A DNA stretch of 64,000 nt from the NCBI GenBank assembly GCA_026710545.1, contig JAPOQU010000019.1, positions 1 to 64,000 of the forward strand, written 5' to 3'. The stretch comes from Gammaproteobacteria bacterium (GTDB lineage Bacteria; Pseudomonadota; Gammaproteobacteria; Eutrophobiales; Eutrophobiaceae). The notes under the pieces are model-generated. The model was not told the origin of the DNA. It did no database searches and was given only the letters and a program-made list of their open reading frames with translations. Below are positions 7,884 to 17,214 of this stretch, in pieces; the stretch's first letter is position 1, and every line of letters starts with the position of its first letter. The position numbers and the translations under genes were made by a program.

Positions 7884-9488
7884 TTACAAGCCCAACGCGC
7901 CCGGATTGATGCGGTTATCCGGGTCCAGAATGCTCTTGAGTTGCCGTACCAGTTCCCAGCTTGGTGATTTCAACCCTTCCTTGTACAGGTAGGCCTTGCC
8001 AACCTGCAAATGCGCCGCGCCCATATCACGGAAAAACGCCAGCAACTCCTGCCTGATGAGAGCCACTGCCCGGCGCGCTTCCGGGTTTTCATCGAAACCG
8101 GGAAGTTTTTTCAGCACGCCCGGTTCCACCGTATCCCGGTGAATTTCCGTCATGGCGTCCGGCCAGAAGAAGACCGGCTCGACCACGAAGCAATTTGTCG
8201 ATACCGTGGCAAACAGAAACCCCGCGCCGATGCCCTCGCGTTCCATAAGTTCCCGCTGGCCGGAAAAAATTTTTTCCGCACCATTGATGACGGCAATGGC
8301 CCTGGAATGGGGGATCAGCGCGTGTACCGGCGCCCAGCGCTCTCCCTGTGGCCCGACGACATTATTGAGTGGGGCAAACGGATTGGCCCTGAGTATTTTC
8401 GGAATACTGTTTTCAATCTCACGGCCCTGGAGACTCGAGCAAATCTGTCTGATTCGATCCATCCGGTCGTCCGCCAGGGTTTCGGAAGCTTCTTCTACCA
8501 CGATATGCAGTGAATACGCCACGTCCTCCATGAAACCCCTTCCGGCGACCGCAGTTTTGACCCCCTCCGTGACCGCTGCGACGACCCCGTTGCTCGCTTT
8601 CATCACGCCGGCCAGCGCTTTTACGTCCCGCAGAAGGCTGTCACGCTGCATACGCTGCTTCTGCAAAAAGGGATCGAAGCCGAAACACTCCATGGCAAGA
8701 CCCTCCCTGGCAATTGCGCTCATGGCGCTGGTCATGGGGCCGTAATGATCGAAATCAAAAGAGGCAAAACGCCTGGCAGCCAACTCCGGGACCAGTTGCA
8801 GGGTGGCCTTGGTCTTGATGCCCAGGGCGCCGGCGTCACAGCAAAACAGGCCGGTCAGGTCGGGGCCATAGTGCCTGAAGAAGGGAGCGCCGTGCTTCTG
8901 GGCATTCGACCCGGTGTCCAGTATCGTTCCGTCAGCCAGCGCCACTTCCAGGCTCAGCACGGAGTCCGCCGCGCTGCCGTAACGTCCGGAACCCCAGAAT
9001 ATGCTGTTCTGGGACAGGCTGCCGCCGACAGTGGCCTTGATACCGGACAGCGTCCCCCAGTACGGCGTGCGGCAGCCGGTCCCGCGCAATGCTGCATGCA
9101 AGTCCTTCCAGGTGCATGCGGCTTCCATGGTCACATACATGTCTTCGGTATTACACTCCACTACCCGGTTAAGTCTTCCCATATCGATCAGGATGGTATC
9201 CGCTTCCGCCGGCACATAGCCGCCGGTGTATGACATGCCGCCGCCGCGTGTTACGACCGCATGGCCGCGTTGCGTCGCAGCCGCTGCAACCCGGGCCACG
9301 TCTGCCGTCGATCCGGGACGGACCACTGCCAGCGCGGGCAGGGCCCTGGTATAAATATCCTGGGAATAATATGAACAATTCCGTTCATCGGTCAGGACGT
9401 AATCAGCGCCGGCTATTGCAGCCATGGCTTCAATCACTGTAGAGTTGTTTGCTGCCGTGTTTTCCAAGGGACAAATAACGCTGATCAA
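7884..9488 (-). CDS. FAD-binding oxidase/dehydrogenase (GlcD/PCMH-like)
   Basis: The protein has 534 residues. An N-terminal FAD-binding type 4 domain (about 30-250) shows the V-T-R-G-G-G-M-S-Y-T-G-G pyrophosphate loop, G-G-S-L-S-Q-N-S, and G-A-L-G-I-K-T-K-A-T. An FAD-linked oxidase C-terminal domain ends in D-P-D-N-R-I-N-P-G-A-L-G. It oxidises an alcohol, hydroxy acid or phenol-type substrate. It is paralogous to the protein at 25619-27208, sharing R-T-P-Y-W-G/P-P-Y-W-G and E-P-V-F-F-W-P-D. It is the first gene of the minus-strand operon running to 4319. A TTATAACATT motif lies just upstream. A start at residue 22 (Met) is also possible. Confidence 0.85.
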   Translation of the reverse strand: MISVICPLENTAANNSTVIEAMAAIAGADYVLTDERNCSYYSQDIYTRALPALAVVRPGSTADVARVAAAATQRGHAVVTRGGGMSYTGGYVPAEADTILIDMGRLNRVVECNTEDMYVTMEAACTWKDLHAALRGTGCRTPYWGTLSGIKATVGGSLSQNSIFWGSGRYGSAADSVLSLEVALADGTILDTGSNAQKHGAPFFRHYGPDLTGLFCCDAGALGIKTKATLQLVPELAARRFASFDFDHYGPMTSAMSAIAREGLAMECFGFDPFLQKQRMQRDSLLRDVKALAGVMKASNGVVAAVTEGVKTAVAGRGFMEDVAYSLHIVVEEASETLADDRMDRIRQICSSLQGREIENSIPKILRANPFAPLNNVVGPQGERWAPVHALIPHSRAIAVINGAEKIFSGQRELMEREGIGAGFLFATVSTNCFVVEPVFFWPDAMTEIHRDTVEPGVLKKLPGFDENPEARRAVALIRQELLAFFRDMGAAHLQVGKAYLYKEGLKSPSWELVRQLKSILDPDNRINPGALGL

Positions 9489-9500
9489 GTTGTATTGTAC

Positions 9501-9510
9501 TTATAACATT
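9501..9510. promoter_or_regulatory. TTATAACATT motif, candidate operator 1
   Basis: This 10-mer lies in the 73-bp divergent gap between the FAD oxidase (minus) and the CurA-like reductase (plus). The same 10-mer is at 14463 upstream of a TonB receptor. It also occurs at 25561, inside a perfect 14-bp palindrome upstream of the second FAD oxidase. A local regulator binding site is inferred. AT-rich promoter sequence is the alternative. Confidence 0.35.
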
Positions 9511-9561
9511 ATATCATTGTAGAATAAACTCTGACCCGAAAACACCGGAGCAGGCGTTATC

Positions 9562-10578
9562 GTGAATAATACACGAGTTTTATTGAAACGAAGAACCGGA
9601 GGTATTCCCCAAGAACAGGATTTCGAACTGGTCGATGCCGCAACGGACAGGCCGGCCGCGGGTGAATTGCTGTGTGAAACCCTGTACCTGTCACTGGACC
9701 CGTACCTGCGCGGAAGGATCAGCGGGCGGCATATCTCCGGCGCCATCAACGTGGGCGACCTCATGGGCGGAGAAGCTGTCAACAGGGTTATCGAGTCGAA
9801 GTCGGACCGGTTCAGACAGGGTGACATTATCGCCGCCCACAGCGGCTGGCAAAGCCATCCCGTTGTCAGGGCAGACGCAGCGCGACAGGTAAACCCGGAA
9901 CTCGGACCACTATCCACCCTGCTGGGTATCCTCGGCATGCCCGGCCTGACTGCCTACGCCGGAATGACCCGCCTCGCCGGATTGAAAGCGGACGACACGG
10001 TTGTCGTCTCGGCCGCATCCGGGCCGGTCGGGTCGATGGTCGGCCAGATTGCCAGACGCAAGGGTTGCCGCATCGTCGGCATTGCCGGTTCCGCGGAAAA
10101 ATGCCGCTGGACGGTCGAACAGGCAGGCTTCGATCGCGGCATCAATTACAAAACGGAAACGCTCAGGGACAGCCTCAAGCGCGCCTGCCCCGACGGTATT
10201 GATGTTTATTTCGATAATGTGGGCGGCGACACCCTGCAGGCGTGCATGGAACAACTGGCCTTCGGCGCCCGGGTCATCCTGTGCGGACTGATCGCGCAAT
10301 ACAACACGAATGAAATGCCCCCCGGACCCAACCCGGCCTTCATCATCAAAGCCAGGGCCACCGTGCGCGGCCTGGTCGTCTATGACCACGAAGACCTGCG
10401 CCCGGAGTTCGAGCAGCAGGTAAGCCGGTGGCTGAAGCAGGGAGAGATCTGCTACAGGGAAGACTGCGTGGAAGGTCTTGAACATGCTCCCGCTTTGTTC
10501 TGTCGCCTGATGCGGGGGGAAAACTTCGGCAAGGCCATCGTTAACGTACAGGGGACAGACTTTAAGTCTGTCCCCTGA
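9562..10578 (+). CDS. NADPH-dependent MDR-family reductase (CurA/leukotriene B4 dehydrogenase-like)
   Basis: This 338-residue, zinc-free medium-chain reductase opens with N-N-T-R-V-L-L-K-R-R. It has the family's L-D-P-Y-L-R-G-R motif and a nucleotide-binding segment V-S-A-A-S-G-P-V-G-S-M-V-G-Q. Y-F-D-N-V-G-G is typical of the CurA/PTGR group. These enzymes reduce the double bond of alpha,beta-unsaturated ketones or aldehydes with NADPH. The start is GTG 9562 with GGAG upstream. The last eight or so codons (G-T-D-F-K-S-V-P) are encoded by a REP-like palindrome at 10551, so the natural C-terminus has been replaced or extended. A VOC gene follows 57 bp downstream. Confidence 0.85.
   Translation: MNNTRVLLKRRTGGIPQEQDFELVDAATDRPAAGELLCETLYLSLDPYLRGRISGRHISGAINVGDLMGGEAVNRVIESKSDRFRQGDIIAAHSGWQSHPVVRADAARQVNPELGPLSTLLGILGMPGLTAYAGMTRLAGLKADDTVVVSAASGPVGSMVGQIARRKGCRIVGIAGSAEKCRWTVEQAGFDRGINYKTETLRDSLKRACPDGIDVYFDNVGGDTLQACMEQLAFGARVILCGLIAQYNTNEMPPGPNPAFIIKARATVRGLVVYDHEDLRPEFEQQVSRWLKQGEICYREDCVEGLEHAPALFCRLMRGENFGKAIVNVQGTDFKSVP
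10551..10575. repeat. REP-like palindrome, GGGGAC family, copy 4, inside a CDS
   Basis: A 25-bp palindrome, GGGGACAGACTT, central T, and complement. It overlaps the last codons and abuts the TGA stop of the CurA-like reductase. It is the only copy of this family in the window that is translated. Confidence 0.9.
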
Positions 10579-10635
10579 ACTTACACAGCAATGCACGCAA
10601 GAGTGCATGATTACATCGTATGAGAGGCAATTCCT

Positions 10636-11115
10636 ATGAACAAAATTCCCACCGATTTTCGCCGCGCCACCATGCTGGTGAACGAGATCGAAACACCTCT
10701 GAAAATCTATCGCGACATCCTGGGCATGGAAACTTACTACGACAAGGAACTGGTCGTGTCCGGCGTCGGCGTGCCGGCCGGCGAAGCGGGTGGAAAGGTG
10801 CGCCTGGTCATTCTCAAGGCAAACGATCCCTATATCGGCATGCTCGGCATATTGCAATACCTTGACCCGCCGTTACCCGAACGGGGCGATTATCCGAAAA
10901 GGCTGGGTGTAGGCGACACCGTGTTCGTGATGAGCGTGGAGGATGCCGAAAAAGTGCACCGCGAGTTGCTCGCCGTTCCCGGGGTGCACATACAGAGCGA
11001 ACCTCACGTTACCGAGTACCCCAAGCCGGACGGCGGCGTGTTCAGACTGCTTTGCATGAGCTTCTTTGACCCGAACGGTTATTTTATCGAAGCCAACCAG
11101 TGGCTGAGCCGGTGA
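10636..11115 (+). CDS. VOC/glyoxalase-family protein
   Basis: A single VOC domain of 159 residues. An early strand is followed by P-L-K-I-Y-R-D-I-L-G-M-E, and the C-terminal strand F-F-D-P-N-G-Y-F-I-E-A-N contains the usual metal-binding Glu. ATG 10636 is preceded by GAGAGG. The likely role is a lyase, isomerase, dioxygenase or sequestration protein acting on a pathway intermediate. The stop codon overlaps the next start as GTGA, indicating translational coupling with the small secreted protein. Confidence 0.8.
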   Translation: MNKIPTDFRRATMLVNEIETPLKIYRDILGMETYYDKELVVSGVGVPAGEAGGKVRLVILKANDPYIGMLGILQYLDPPLPERGDYPKRLGVGDTVFVMSVEDAEKVHRELLAVPGVHIQSEPHVTEYPKPDGGVFRLLCMSFFDPNGYFIEANQWLSR

Positions 11116-11528
11116 ACAGGTCTGATTTTTTATCGTTCGTCCTGGCGCCGGCGCTGTTTATTGCACCCGCATGCGGCACAGCGTCCGAGCTTGAGACAGC
11201 AACATACTACAAAGGCTGGATGGCCGTGAAAAAACATAAGGTCGAACCTGGCGCCGACCTGTCGGAGTGGATTTTCACCAGAATAGAGCGCATGCATAAC
11301 CAGGGGCAGAAAATACCCTTGCTGGACGAATCCGGCAAAAAAACCGGCTATACCCTGTCACTGGAGAGCCTGACCTACCAGGAAACCCAGGTGCCGGTGC
11401 TGAAAATCGGAGTAATCGATGACAGGACCGGCTACACTCTCTCTTATTCCTGGACCGAACCGGGGTCGCTTCGAGTGGGGCTGAACGTGCGCTGGTTCCA
11501 GGCCGGGCTGACCCGTATCGATGAATAA
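11112..11528 (+). CDS. Small secreted protein of unknown function
   Basis: The protein has 138 residues from GTG 11112, chosen because it forms a GTGA overlap with the preceding stop and places a hydrophobic signal peptide at the N-terminus. Cleavage is probably after the A-C-G-T-A-S region. The mature part is mixed alpha/beta with no motif I recognise. It contains a Lys/Gly-rich stretch K-I-P-L-L-D-E-S-G-K-K-T-G-Y and ends R-I-D-E. The MFS gene starts within its last codons. Co-translation with a VOC enzyme and a transporter suggests a periplasmic accessory in the same pathway. Confidence 0.6.
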   Translation: MNRSDFLSFVLAPALFIAPACGTASELETATYYKGWMAVKKHKVEPGADLSEWIFTRIERMHNQGQKIPLLDESGKKTGYTLSLESLTYQETQVPVLKIGVIDDRTGYTLSYSWTEPGSLRVGLNVRWFQAGLTRIDE

Positions 11529-12867
11529 TTCCGCAACACCAGGACAAGGCGCCGATACCGGCTACCCCGGCGCCCGCTATGCCTGGTACATGGTGACACT
11601 GCTGACCGTCGCCTACGTCTGTTCCTTCATAGACCGGTTCATGCTGGGACTGCTGGTGGAACCGATCAAGGCGGATCTCGGCTTCTCGGATACCCAACTC
11701 GGCCTGTTGCTGGGTCCCGCGTTTGCCATTTTCTACGCCACCATGGGGCTGCCCCTGGGCTGGATGGCGGACCGCTACCGGCGCGGCTGGATTGTCGCCG
11801 CGGGCATCGCGGTCTGGTCTGCCGCGACCGTCGCTTCCGGCCTGGTAAAGAACTTCTTCCAGATGTTCATCGCCCGTATGAGCGTGGGCATCGGCGAGGC
11901 CACCCTCAGCCCGTGCGCCATCTCCATGATCTCGGACAGCTTTCCCAGGGAACGCCGGGCCAAGCCCATCGCCTTCTACAGCATGGCCGTATCCATCGGC
12001 GCGGCCATCGCCTCACTGTTCAGCGCCACGGTTCTGATCTGGGCCAAATCCTCACCCGAAACCAGCCTGCCGTTGGTCGGAACTGTTGCCCCCTGGCAGT
12101 TTGCATTTATCGCCGTGGGAATGCCCGGATTCATCCTGGCGCTGATGTTTTTCGCGCTGCGGGAGCCGCGGCGCCAGGAACGGGGCATGACCGGAGGACT
12201 TGGCAACGCCTCATTGATCGACACCCTGAAATTTATCCTGCAAAGGTGGAAAGCGTTCGCCAGTTTCCTGACCATCTTCTGCCTGATGACCACCATCGCC
12301 TACAGCCAGGGCTGGGGCGCCGCCCTGTTCATGCGCACCTGGGGCTGGGAAGCGTCAAGGTTCGCCCTGGTGAACGGTATCGTGCTGCTGGCCGTAGGAC
12401 CGGCGACGGTGAACCTGTCCGGCTGGCTGTGCGACCGCTGGTATGCCCGGGGAGTGGCTGACGCCGCCTTGCGCATTGCCGTCATCGGCGCGTTCATCAT
12501 GGTCATCACCGGAATCATCGCCCCGCTGATGCCGACCGGTAATTCGGCCATGCTGATGTTCGGCGTGAACGCGGTGGGACTTGCCATGGTTACTGCAACC
12601 GGCGTAACGGCCCTGCTTAACATGACTCCGGGCGAGATCCGCGCCCAGGTCGTCGCATTCTATTACATGGCCATCAGCCTGGCAGGGTTGCTGCTGGGTC
12701 CGACCACCATAGGGATCCTCAACGACCAGGTCTTCGGCGAACAGGGCGTTAAATATTCAATGGCGCTGCTGCCGTTTGTTTACGGCCTGCCGGTGTTGCT
12801 GCTGGTTCCCGTCACCCTGCGGCTCTACGCCGGCGCCTGCGCCGATATGCTGCGCGCAGAGGACTGA
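11521..12867 (+). CDS. MFS transporter (spinster/aromatic-acid-type)
   Basis: A 448-residue inner-membrane carrier with about 12 hydrophobic segments. The MFS signature region G-L-P-L-G-W-M-A-D-R-Y-R-R lies between helices 2 and 3. R-M-S-V-G-I-G-E-A-T-L-S-P follows in helix 4, a pattern common in the Spns-like group. The gene overlaps the upstream secreted-protein gene by eight bases. It probably imports or exports the pathway's substrate or product. Substrate cannot be read from sequence. Confidence 0.85.
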   Translation: MNNSATPGQGADTGYPGARYAWYMVTLLTVAYVCSFIDRFMLGLLVEPIKADLGFSDTQLGLLLGPAFAIFYATMGLPLGWMADRYRRGWIVAAGIAVWSAATVASGLVKNFFQMFIARMSVGIGEATLSPCAISMISDSFPRERRAKPIAFYSMAVSIGAAIASLFSATVLIWAKSSPETSLPLVGTVAPWQFAFIAVGMPGFILALMFFALREPRRQERGMTGGLGNASLIDTLKFILQRWKAFASFLTIFCLMTTIAYSQGWGAALFMRTWGWEASRFALVNGIVLLAVGPATVNLSGWLCDRWYARGVADAALRIAVIGAFIMVITGIIAPLMPTGNSAMLMFGVNAVGLAMVTATGVTALLNMTPGEIRAQVVAFYYMAISLAGLLLGPTTIGILNDQVFGEQGVKYSMALLPFVYGLPVLLLVPVTLRLYAGACADMLRAED

Positions 12868-12971
12868 ACGGTTGTCAGCGGTTCCCGCTAACCTCGGCGG
12901 GACGGGTGGGGTAAAAACCTGTGACGATTACCAGTTGACTGAGCCGAATAGACGATCAAGGGTAAATCGAT

Positions 12972-14393
12972 ATGCAACTCCGACAGACTTCAACAAACCT
13001 CACGCGCCGGAACCTGCTGCAGGCGGGCAGCGTTGTGGCGCTGTCCCTGCTGTACCGGCCGGTTTTCGCCGCACGTAAACATTTCGACGTCATTATTGTC
13101 GGCGCCGGCCTTGCCGGGTTGCAGGCAGGGCGCATATTACAACGGCGCGGCGTGGATTTTTTGCTGCTGGAAGGGTCGCCGCGCGTCGGCGGACGGGTGT
13201 ATACGCTGGATGACCTGCCCGGACGGCCCGAAGCCGGCGGCGCCCAGGTCGGCGCGAATTACCGCGCGCTTAACCAGGCGCTGGCGGAGCTGAACATCAC
13301 AACGAAGAATATCAGGCCCGGCGCGCCCGGCATGGCCCTGCTGGTGAACGGTCATCTCAGCGCGCTCGAAAACTGGTCCGCCAGCCCGGGCAACCTGTTG
13401 CCGGAAAGCCTGAAAGATGCCCCGCCTTACGGGTTGTTGCCGAAGCTGCTGCGCAACGGCAGCTTCCTGTCCGGCCCACTGGACTGGTGGAAACCTGAAT
13501 TTGCGGCGCTGGATATCCCGTTACGGTCGTACCTGAAACAAATAGGGGCTGATGCAGAGGCCATAAGGCTGATCGATGCCAACCTGAACGGCGAGAGCAT
13601 CGACACCCTGTCTGCCCTGGACCTGCTGCGCAAGCTCGCGGTGTTGCAGGGCGCCGGCGCGCCGCAGGACGTCGGCGGCGGCATGCAACGCTTGCCCGCT
13701 GCCATGCATGCTTCAATCAAGCCGTACGTGATGACGGGCAAGCAGGTCACCGGAATTAACACGGCAAACGCAGGGGTCCGGCTGCTTACCGCCGATTCCG
13801 ACAGCTATACCTGCCGATTGTGTCTTGTTGCCCTCCCGTTCACCGTGCTGCGGCGGCTGGACGTGCGGGCGCCGGTATCCCGGCCCAAGCGACAGGCCAT
13901 CAGGCGCATGGGATATACCCCGGTGACCCATGTGTTCATGAAACCCCGCAGCCCGTTCTGGCTTGCCGACGGCCTGAGTCCGAACTTATGGACCGACACC
14001 GAGCTCGGCAGGGTCTTCACACAAACCGATGAACAGGGCGAAGTGATACGGTTACGCGCCTGGATACAGGGTTCGACTGCCCGGCGGCTTGAGAGCCTGC
14101 CGGACAGGGAACTCGGCGCCCGCGTCGTGTCGCTGCTGGAACGGGCAAGGCCGGCAGCGAAATCGCAACTCGAGGTGGAACGGGTCATATCCTGGGGGAA
14201 AAATCCTTTCGCCCGCGGCGCGTTTTCCCACTATCCGGCGGGCGGGGTCGGTCAATTCAGCCGCTCCGTAAGCAGTCCGGAGGGCTTGTTGCACTTCATC
14301 GGCGCTCATACCGAGCCTTCCGCTTCCGGCATGGAAGCGGCTGTCAAATCCGGCGTGAGGGGCGCGCATGAGGTCATTAATCGCCTGTCCTGA
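12972..14393 (+). CDS. Tat-exported flavin amine oxidase family protein
   Basis: The protein has 473 residues. An N-terminal T-R-R-N-L-L-Q-A-G twin-arginine signal and hydrophobic stretch (to about residue 35) precede the FAD-binding V-I-I-V-G-A-G-L-A-G-L-Q-A-G motif, L-E-G-S, and R-V-G-G-R-V. The C-terminal F-I-G-A-H-T-E-P-S-A-S-G-M-E-A-A is the second FAD contact of the MAO/amine oxidase family. It probably oxidises an amine or a related C-N or C-C bond in the periplasm. Phytoene-desaturase-like chemistry is less likely. It follows the MFS gene by 104 bp on the same strand. Confidence 0.85.
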   Translation: MQLRQTSTNLTRRNLLQAGSVVALSLLYRPVFAARKHFDVIIVGAGLAGLQAGRILQRRGVDFLLLEGSPRVGGRVYTLDDLPGRPEAGGAQVGANYRALNQALAELNITTKNIRPGAPGMALLVNGHLSALENWSASPGNLLPESLKDAPPYGLLPKLLRNGSFLSGPLDWWKPEFAALDIPLRSYLKQIGADAEAIRLIDANLNGESIDTLSALDLLRKLAVLQGAGAPQDVGGGMQRLPAAMHASIKPYVMTGKQVTGINTANAGVRLLTADSDSYTCRLCLVALPFTVLRRLDVRAPVSRPKRQAIRRMGYTPVTHVFMKPRSPFWLADGLSPNLWTDTELGRVFTQTDEQGEVIRLRAWIQGSTARRLESLPDRELGARVVSLLERARPAAKSQLEVERVISWGKNPFARGAFSHYPAGGVGQFSRSVSSPEGLLHFIGAHTEPSASGMEAAVKSGVRGAHEVINRLS

Positions 14394-14462
14394 TGCATGA
14401 TTCAGCGTATGTTGCAAAATAACGTTGACTTTGACTGAAGTATAGTCTTAAATGATATAAAG

Positions 14463-14472
14463 TTATAACATT
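14463..14472. promoter_or_regulatory. TTATAACATT motif, candidate operator 2
   Basis: The same 10-mer as at 9501 and 25561. It lies in the 142-bp gap upstream of the TonB-dependent receptor, within an AT-rich stretch that could hold the promoter. Confidence 0.35.
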
Positions 14473-14535
14473 CTTACATGTTGTAGTTATGGGTGAACAT
14501 TCTCATATTCCTTGACCGGGAAGGGGGCAGCCATC

Positions 14536-17070
14536 ATGTTCATGAATATTTTACATCTCTGTAATATCCGTTCGGGAGGCCTGTTATTGGGCATCGCGTT
14601 TACGTTGACCTCGTTATTTCCATTGACTGCGTTCGGCCAGGACTCGATAGAAGAGATCATCGTTACTGCAAGAAAGCGCGAGGAAAACCTGCAGGATATT
14701 CCCCTGACGGTGAGCGCGTTTACCGAATCGGCACTGGAAGAACGGGGCATAACTTCCTTGCAGGACATTGCCGATTTCACACCCGGTTTCGACTTCGCCC
14801 AGGCCTTCGGCAGGAATGATTTTCGTCCGGTGATAAGAGGCCAGTCTAACATCCTCGGGCGCGCCAACGCCGGCCTGTTTATGGAGGGGATCATCATCGA
14901 AGAAGGCAATGCCAGTATTCCGTTGGCCGCCCTGGAGCGGGTGGAAGTGGTGAAGGGTCCGCAGAGCGCCTTGTACGGCCGTTCGACCCTGGCCGGCGCG
15001 GTCAACTACGTGTTGAAAAAACCCGGTGATGAGTTTGCCGGCGAGGTGACCGCCGAATACGGTGAACGCGACCATATCCGGGCGGAGATACATGGCAGCG
15101 GCCCCCTTGGAGAGGTCGCGGGTTTCGCCATCACCCTGAGCCACTACGAGCGCGACGGTGAATACGACAACCGGTTTCCCGGCAACCCGCTGGGCGCGCC
15201 GGCCCTCGACAACGATGTCGGCGGCGAGGAAACCAACAGTATCACGGCAGTGCTGACGCTCAACCCCACCGAGAGGGTAAACCTGCAAGCCCACTTGATG
15301 TACGAGGAAACCTGGGACGACCACTACGCCATCGCCATGCAGCCCGCCGGCGCCAACAACTGTTTCCAGGTCACCCGGGGAGGGCCGCTGACACAGCCGC
15401 TGCCGCCCGCAGGCACGCCCGAGGCGAGCGCCGGGACGGTAGCTTCCGCCGGTTACAACGGCAGTGGTTACTATTGCGGGCGCGTTGACGTGGATGACGT
15501 GTTGGCAGCCACCGGGGGCGACACCATGATCGAGACCGGTTTTTTCGACGACGACGGAACCGAGCGGAAAAGCCTGCGCCTGGGCCTGAAGGCTGAGGTT
15601 GACCTGACCGAAGCCGTAACGGTCACTTCGATAACCGGTTACAACGATATAGCAACGGATACCTGGCAGGACCAGACCTTCGGCGGGGGGGACACCAGGT
15701 TGCCCGTAGTCGGCGTCGGCCTGCCGTTTACGGTGCAGCCGTTTTCCGCGGCGCCGCGCATCTTCTCGAGGGTAGGGTTCCTGACGGCCAACGCTGACGA
15801 CTTCGATGATTTTTCCCAGGAAATCCGCCTGGGTTACGACGCCGGAAATGCCGTGCGCTCCATGCTGGGATTCTATTATTATGAATCCGACGACGAGGGG
15901 GATTTGATCACCTCTTTCGATACCACCACGTCAACTTACATAGACGGGACGCGGCTATTTGCTCCCTTCAACCCGGCTTTTGCGCCTGCCACCATCTCAA
16001 CCAGCGCATCTTATGAAGGCGCGCCGTTCCGGCCCAATGGCGGTCAGGAAATCGAGAGCTGGTCGGTATTCGGTTCCGTGGAGTTTGATTTCACTGAGAA
16101 ACTGACGGTCGGTGTCAATCTCCGCTACAACGAGGATGATTTCGACAGCACCCCCGCCGGCGCTGGCGCCGGCAGCGTCAACGGCTCATTCAATGCTTTC
16201 CTGCCCAAGTTCACGGCGAGCTACAAGGCCGCCGGCAACCTGCTGGTCTATGGCAATATCTCCAGGGGCAACAAGCCCGGCACCCTGAACCGGGATGAAG
16301 GCGTGCCGGAGGCTGACCTGGAAGTTGATGAGGAAACGGCCTGGAATTTTGAGCTCGGGATGAAATCCGCGTGGATGGACAACCGCGTTATCGCCAATGC
16401 CGCCGTGTATCACATCGACTGGAAGGATATGCAACTCACTTCCACCCGGGCTGCCGTCGTCAACGGCCAGCCGCGTACCTTTTCCATCCTTGAAAACGTG
16501 GGCAAGGCCACCATCAACGGGATAGAACTCGATCTTGCCGCGCAGTTGACGGATTTCTGGGACGTGCGCGTGGGTTATGCCTGGACCGACAGCGAGATTG
16601 ATGAGTTCATCCAGTCAGTGGATGCCGGCGCGGCGGCGGGTTCGGCATTCCGCGAAGCTGCGTTGATTAACGGTTACTCCGCAAGCGGCGACGTGATCAT
16701 CAGCGGCACGCAATTGCCACAGAGTTCAAAACACCAGCTTAACCTGTCGAATACCCTGCACGGCAATATGACGGGCGACTGGTCCTGGTTCCTGCGCGCC
16801 GACATGAACTACAACTCGAAGCGTTATGCGCAGGTGTACAACCTTGCCCATACCGGCAACAGGGAGATAGTCAACCTGCGCGGCGGCGTCAAGGGCGGCA
16901 ATTTCGACATCGAGGTCTGGGTGGATAACGTCTTCGATAATGAAGATTCCACCGCGTTAATCCGTTACGTGCAGGCGAACAACCTGACCTTCAACCCGTT
17001 CAACCGGGCCATCGGCGTCACGCTGCCCGAAAAGAGGCGTGTCGGCGTCACTGCCCGTTACCGTTTCTAA
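14536..17070 (+). CDS. TonB-dependent outer-membrane receptor
   Basis: The protein has 844 residues from ATG 14536, which has an AAGGGGG ribosome site; a TTG at 14512 is also in frame. A signal peptide precedes a TonB-box-like E-E-I-I-V-T-A-R-K-R and the plug domain, which carries V-E-V-V-K-G-P-Q-S-A-L-Y-G-R. The long beta-barrel ends with R-V-G-V-T-A-R-Y-R-F, a C-terminal Phe as in outer-membrane proteins. It takes up a scarce substrate across the outer membrane using TonB energy. Neighbours suggest an organic catabolic substrate rather than iron, but that is inference. Confidence 0.92.
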   Translation: MFMNILHLCNIRSGGLLLGIAFTLTSLFPLTAFGQDSIEEIIVTARKREENLQDIPLTVSAFTESALEERGITSLQDIADFTPGFDFAQAFGRNDFRPVIRGQSNILGRANAGLFMEGIIIEEGNASIPLAALERVEVVKGPQSALYGRSTLAGAVNYVLKKPGDEFAGEVTAEYGERDHIRAEIHGSGPLGEVAGFAITLSHYERDGEYDNRFPGNPLGAPALDNDVGGEETNSITAVLTLNPTERVNLQAHLMYEETWDDHYAIAMQPAGANNCFQVTRGGPLTQPLPPAGTPEASAGTVASAGYNGSGYYCGRVDVDDVLAATGGDTMIETGFFDDDGTERKSLRLGLKAEVDLTEAVTVTSITGYNDIATDTWQDQTFGGGDTRLPVVGVGLPFTVQPFSAAPRIFSRVGFLTANADDFDDFSQEIRLGYDAGNAVRSMLGFYYYESDDEGDLITSFDTTTSTYIDGTRLFAPFNPAFAPATISTSASYEGAPFRPNGGQEIESWSVFGSVEFDFTEKLTVGVNLRYNEDDFDSTPAGAGAGSVNGSFNAFLPKFTASYKAAGNLLVYGNISRGNKPGTLNRDEGVPEADLEVDEETAWNFELGMKSAWMDNRVIANAAVYHIDWKDMQLTSTRAAVVNGQPRTFSILENVGKATINGIELDLAAQLTDFWDVRVGYAWTDSEIDEFIQSVDAGAAAGSAFREAALINGYSASGDVIISGTQLPQSSKHQLNLSNTLHGNMTGDWSWFLRADMNYNSKRYAQVYNLAHTGNREIVNLRGGVKGGNFDIEVWVDNVFDNEDSTALIRYVQANNLTFNPFNRAIGVTLPEKRRVGVTARYRF

Positions 17071-17114
17071 ACAAGCCTTGGTATATTCCCCCCACGCATA
17101 CCGGGCTTACTCCG

Positions 17115-17141
17115 TTGCCGGTGTTCATCGAACACCGGCAA
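17115..17141. terminator. Strong hairpin after the TonB receptor
   Basis: A perfect 12-bp stem (TTGCCGGTGTTC and complement) with a 3-base loop, 45 bp after the receptor stop. No T-run follows, so it is either a transcript-stabilising hairpin or a weak or Rho-assisted terminator. Confidence 0.5.
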
Positions 17142-17214
17142 TCATTGATAGCTATGAACAAGGGTTTTACCGGTGCCTGAAACCCGAAATTCATTCACAC
17201 GGAACTTCTGAAAA

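Noticed and set aside
9910-10857. Minus-strand open frame (315 codons) opposite the CurA-like reductase and VOC gene
   Set aside because: It spans two genes on the other strand and their gap, is His/Asp/Ala rich, and has no motif. Shadow frame.
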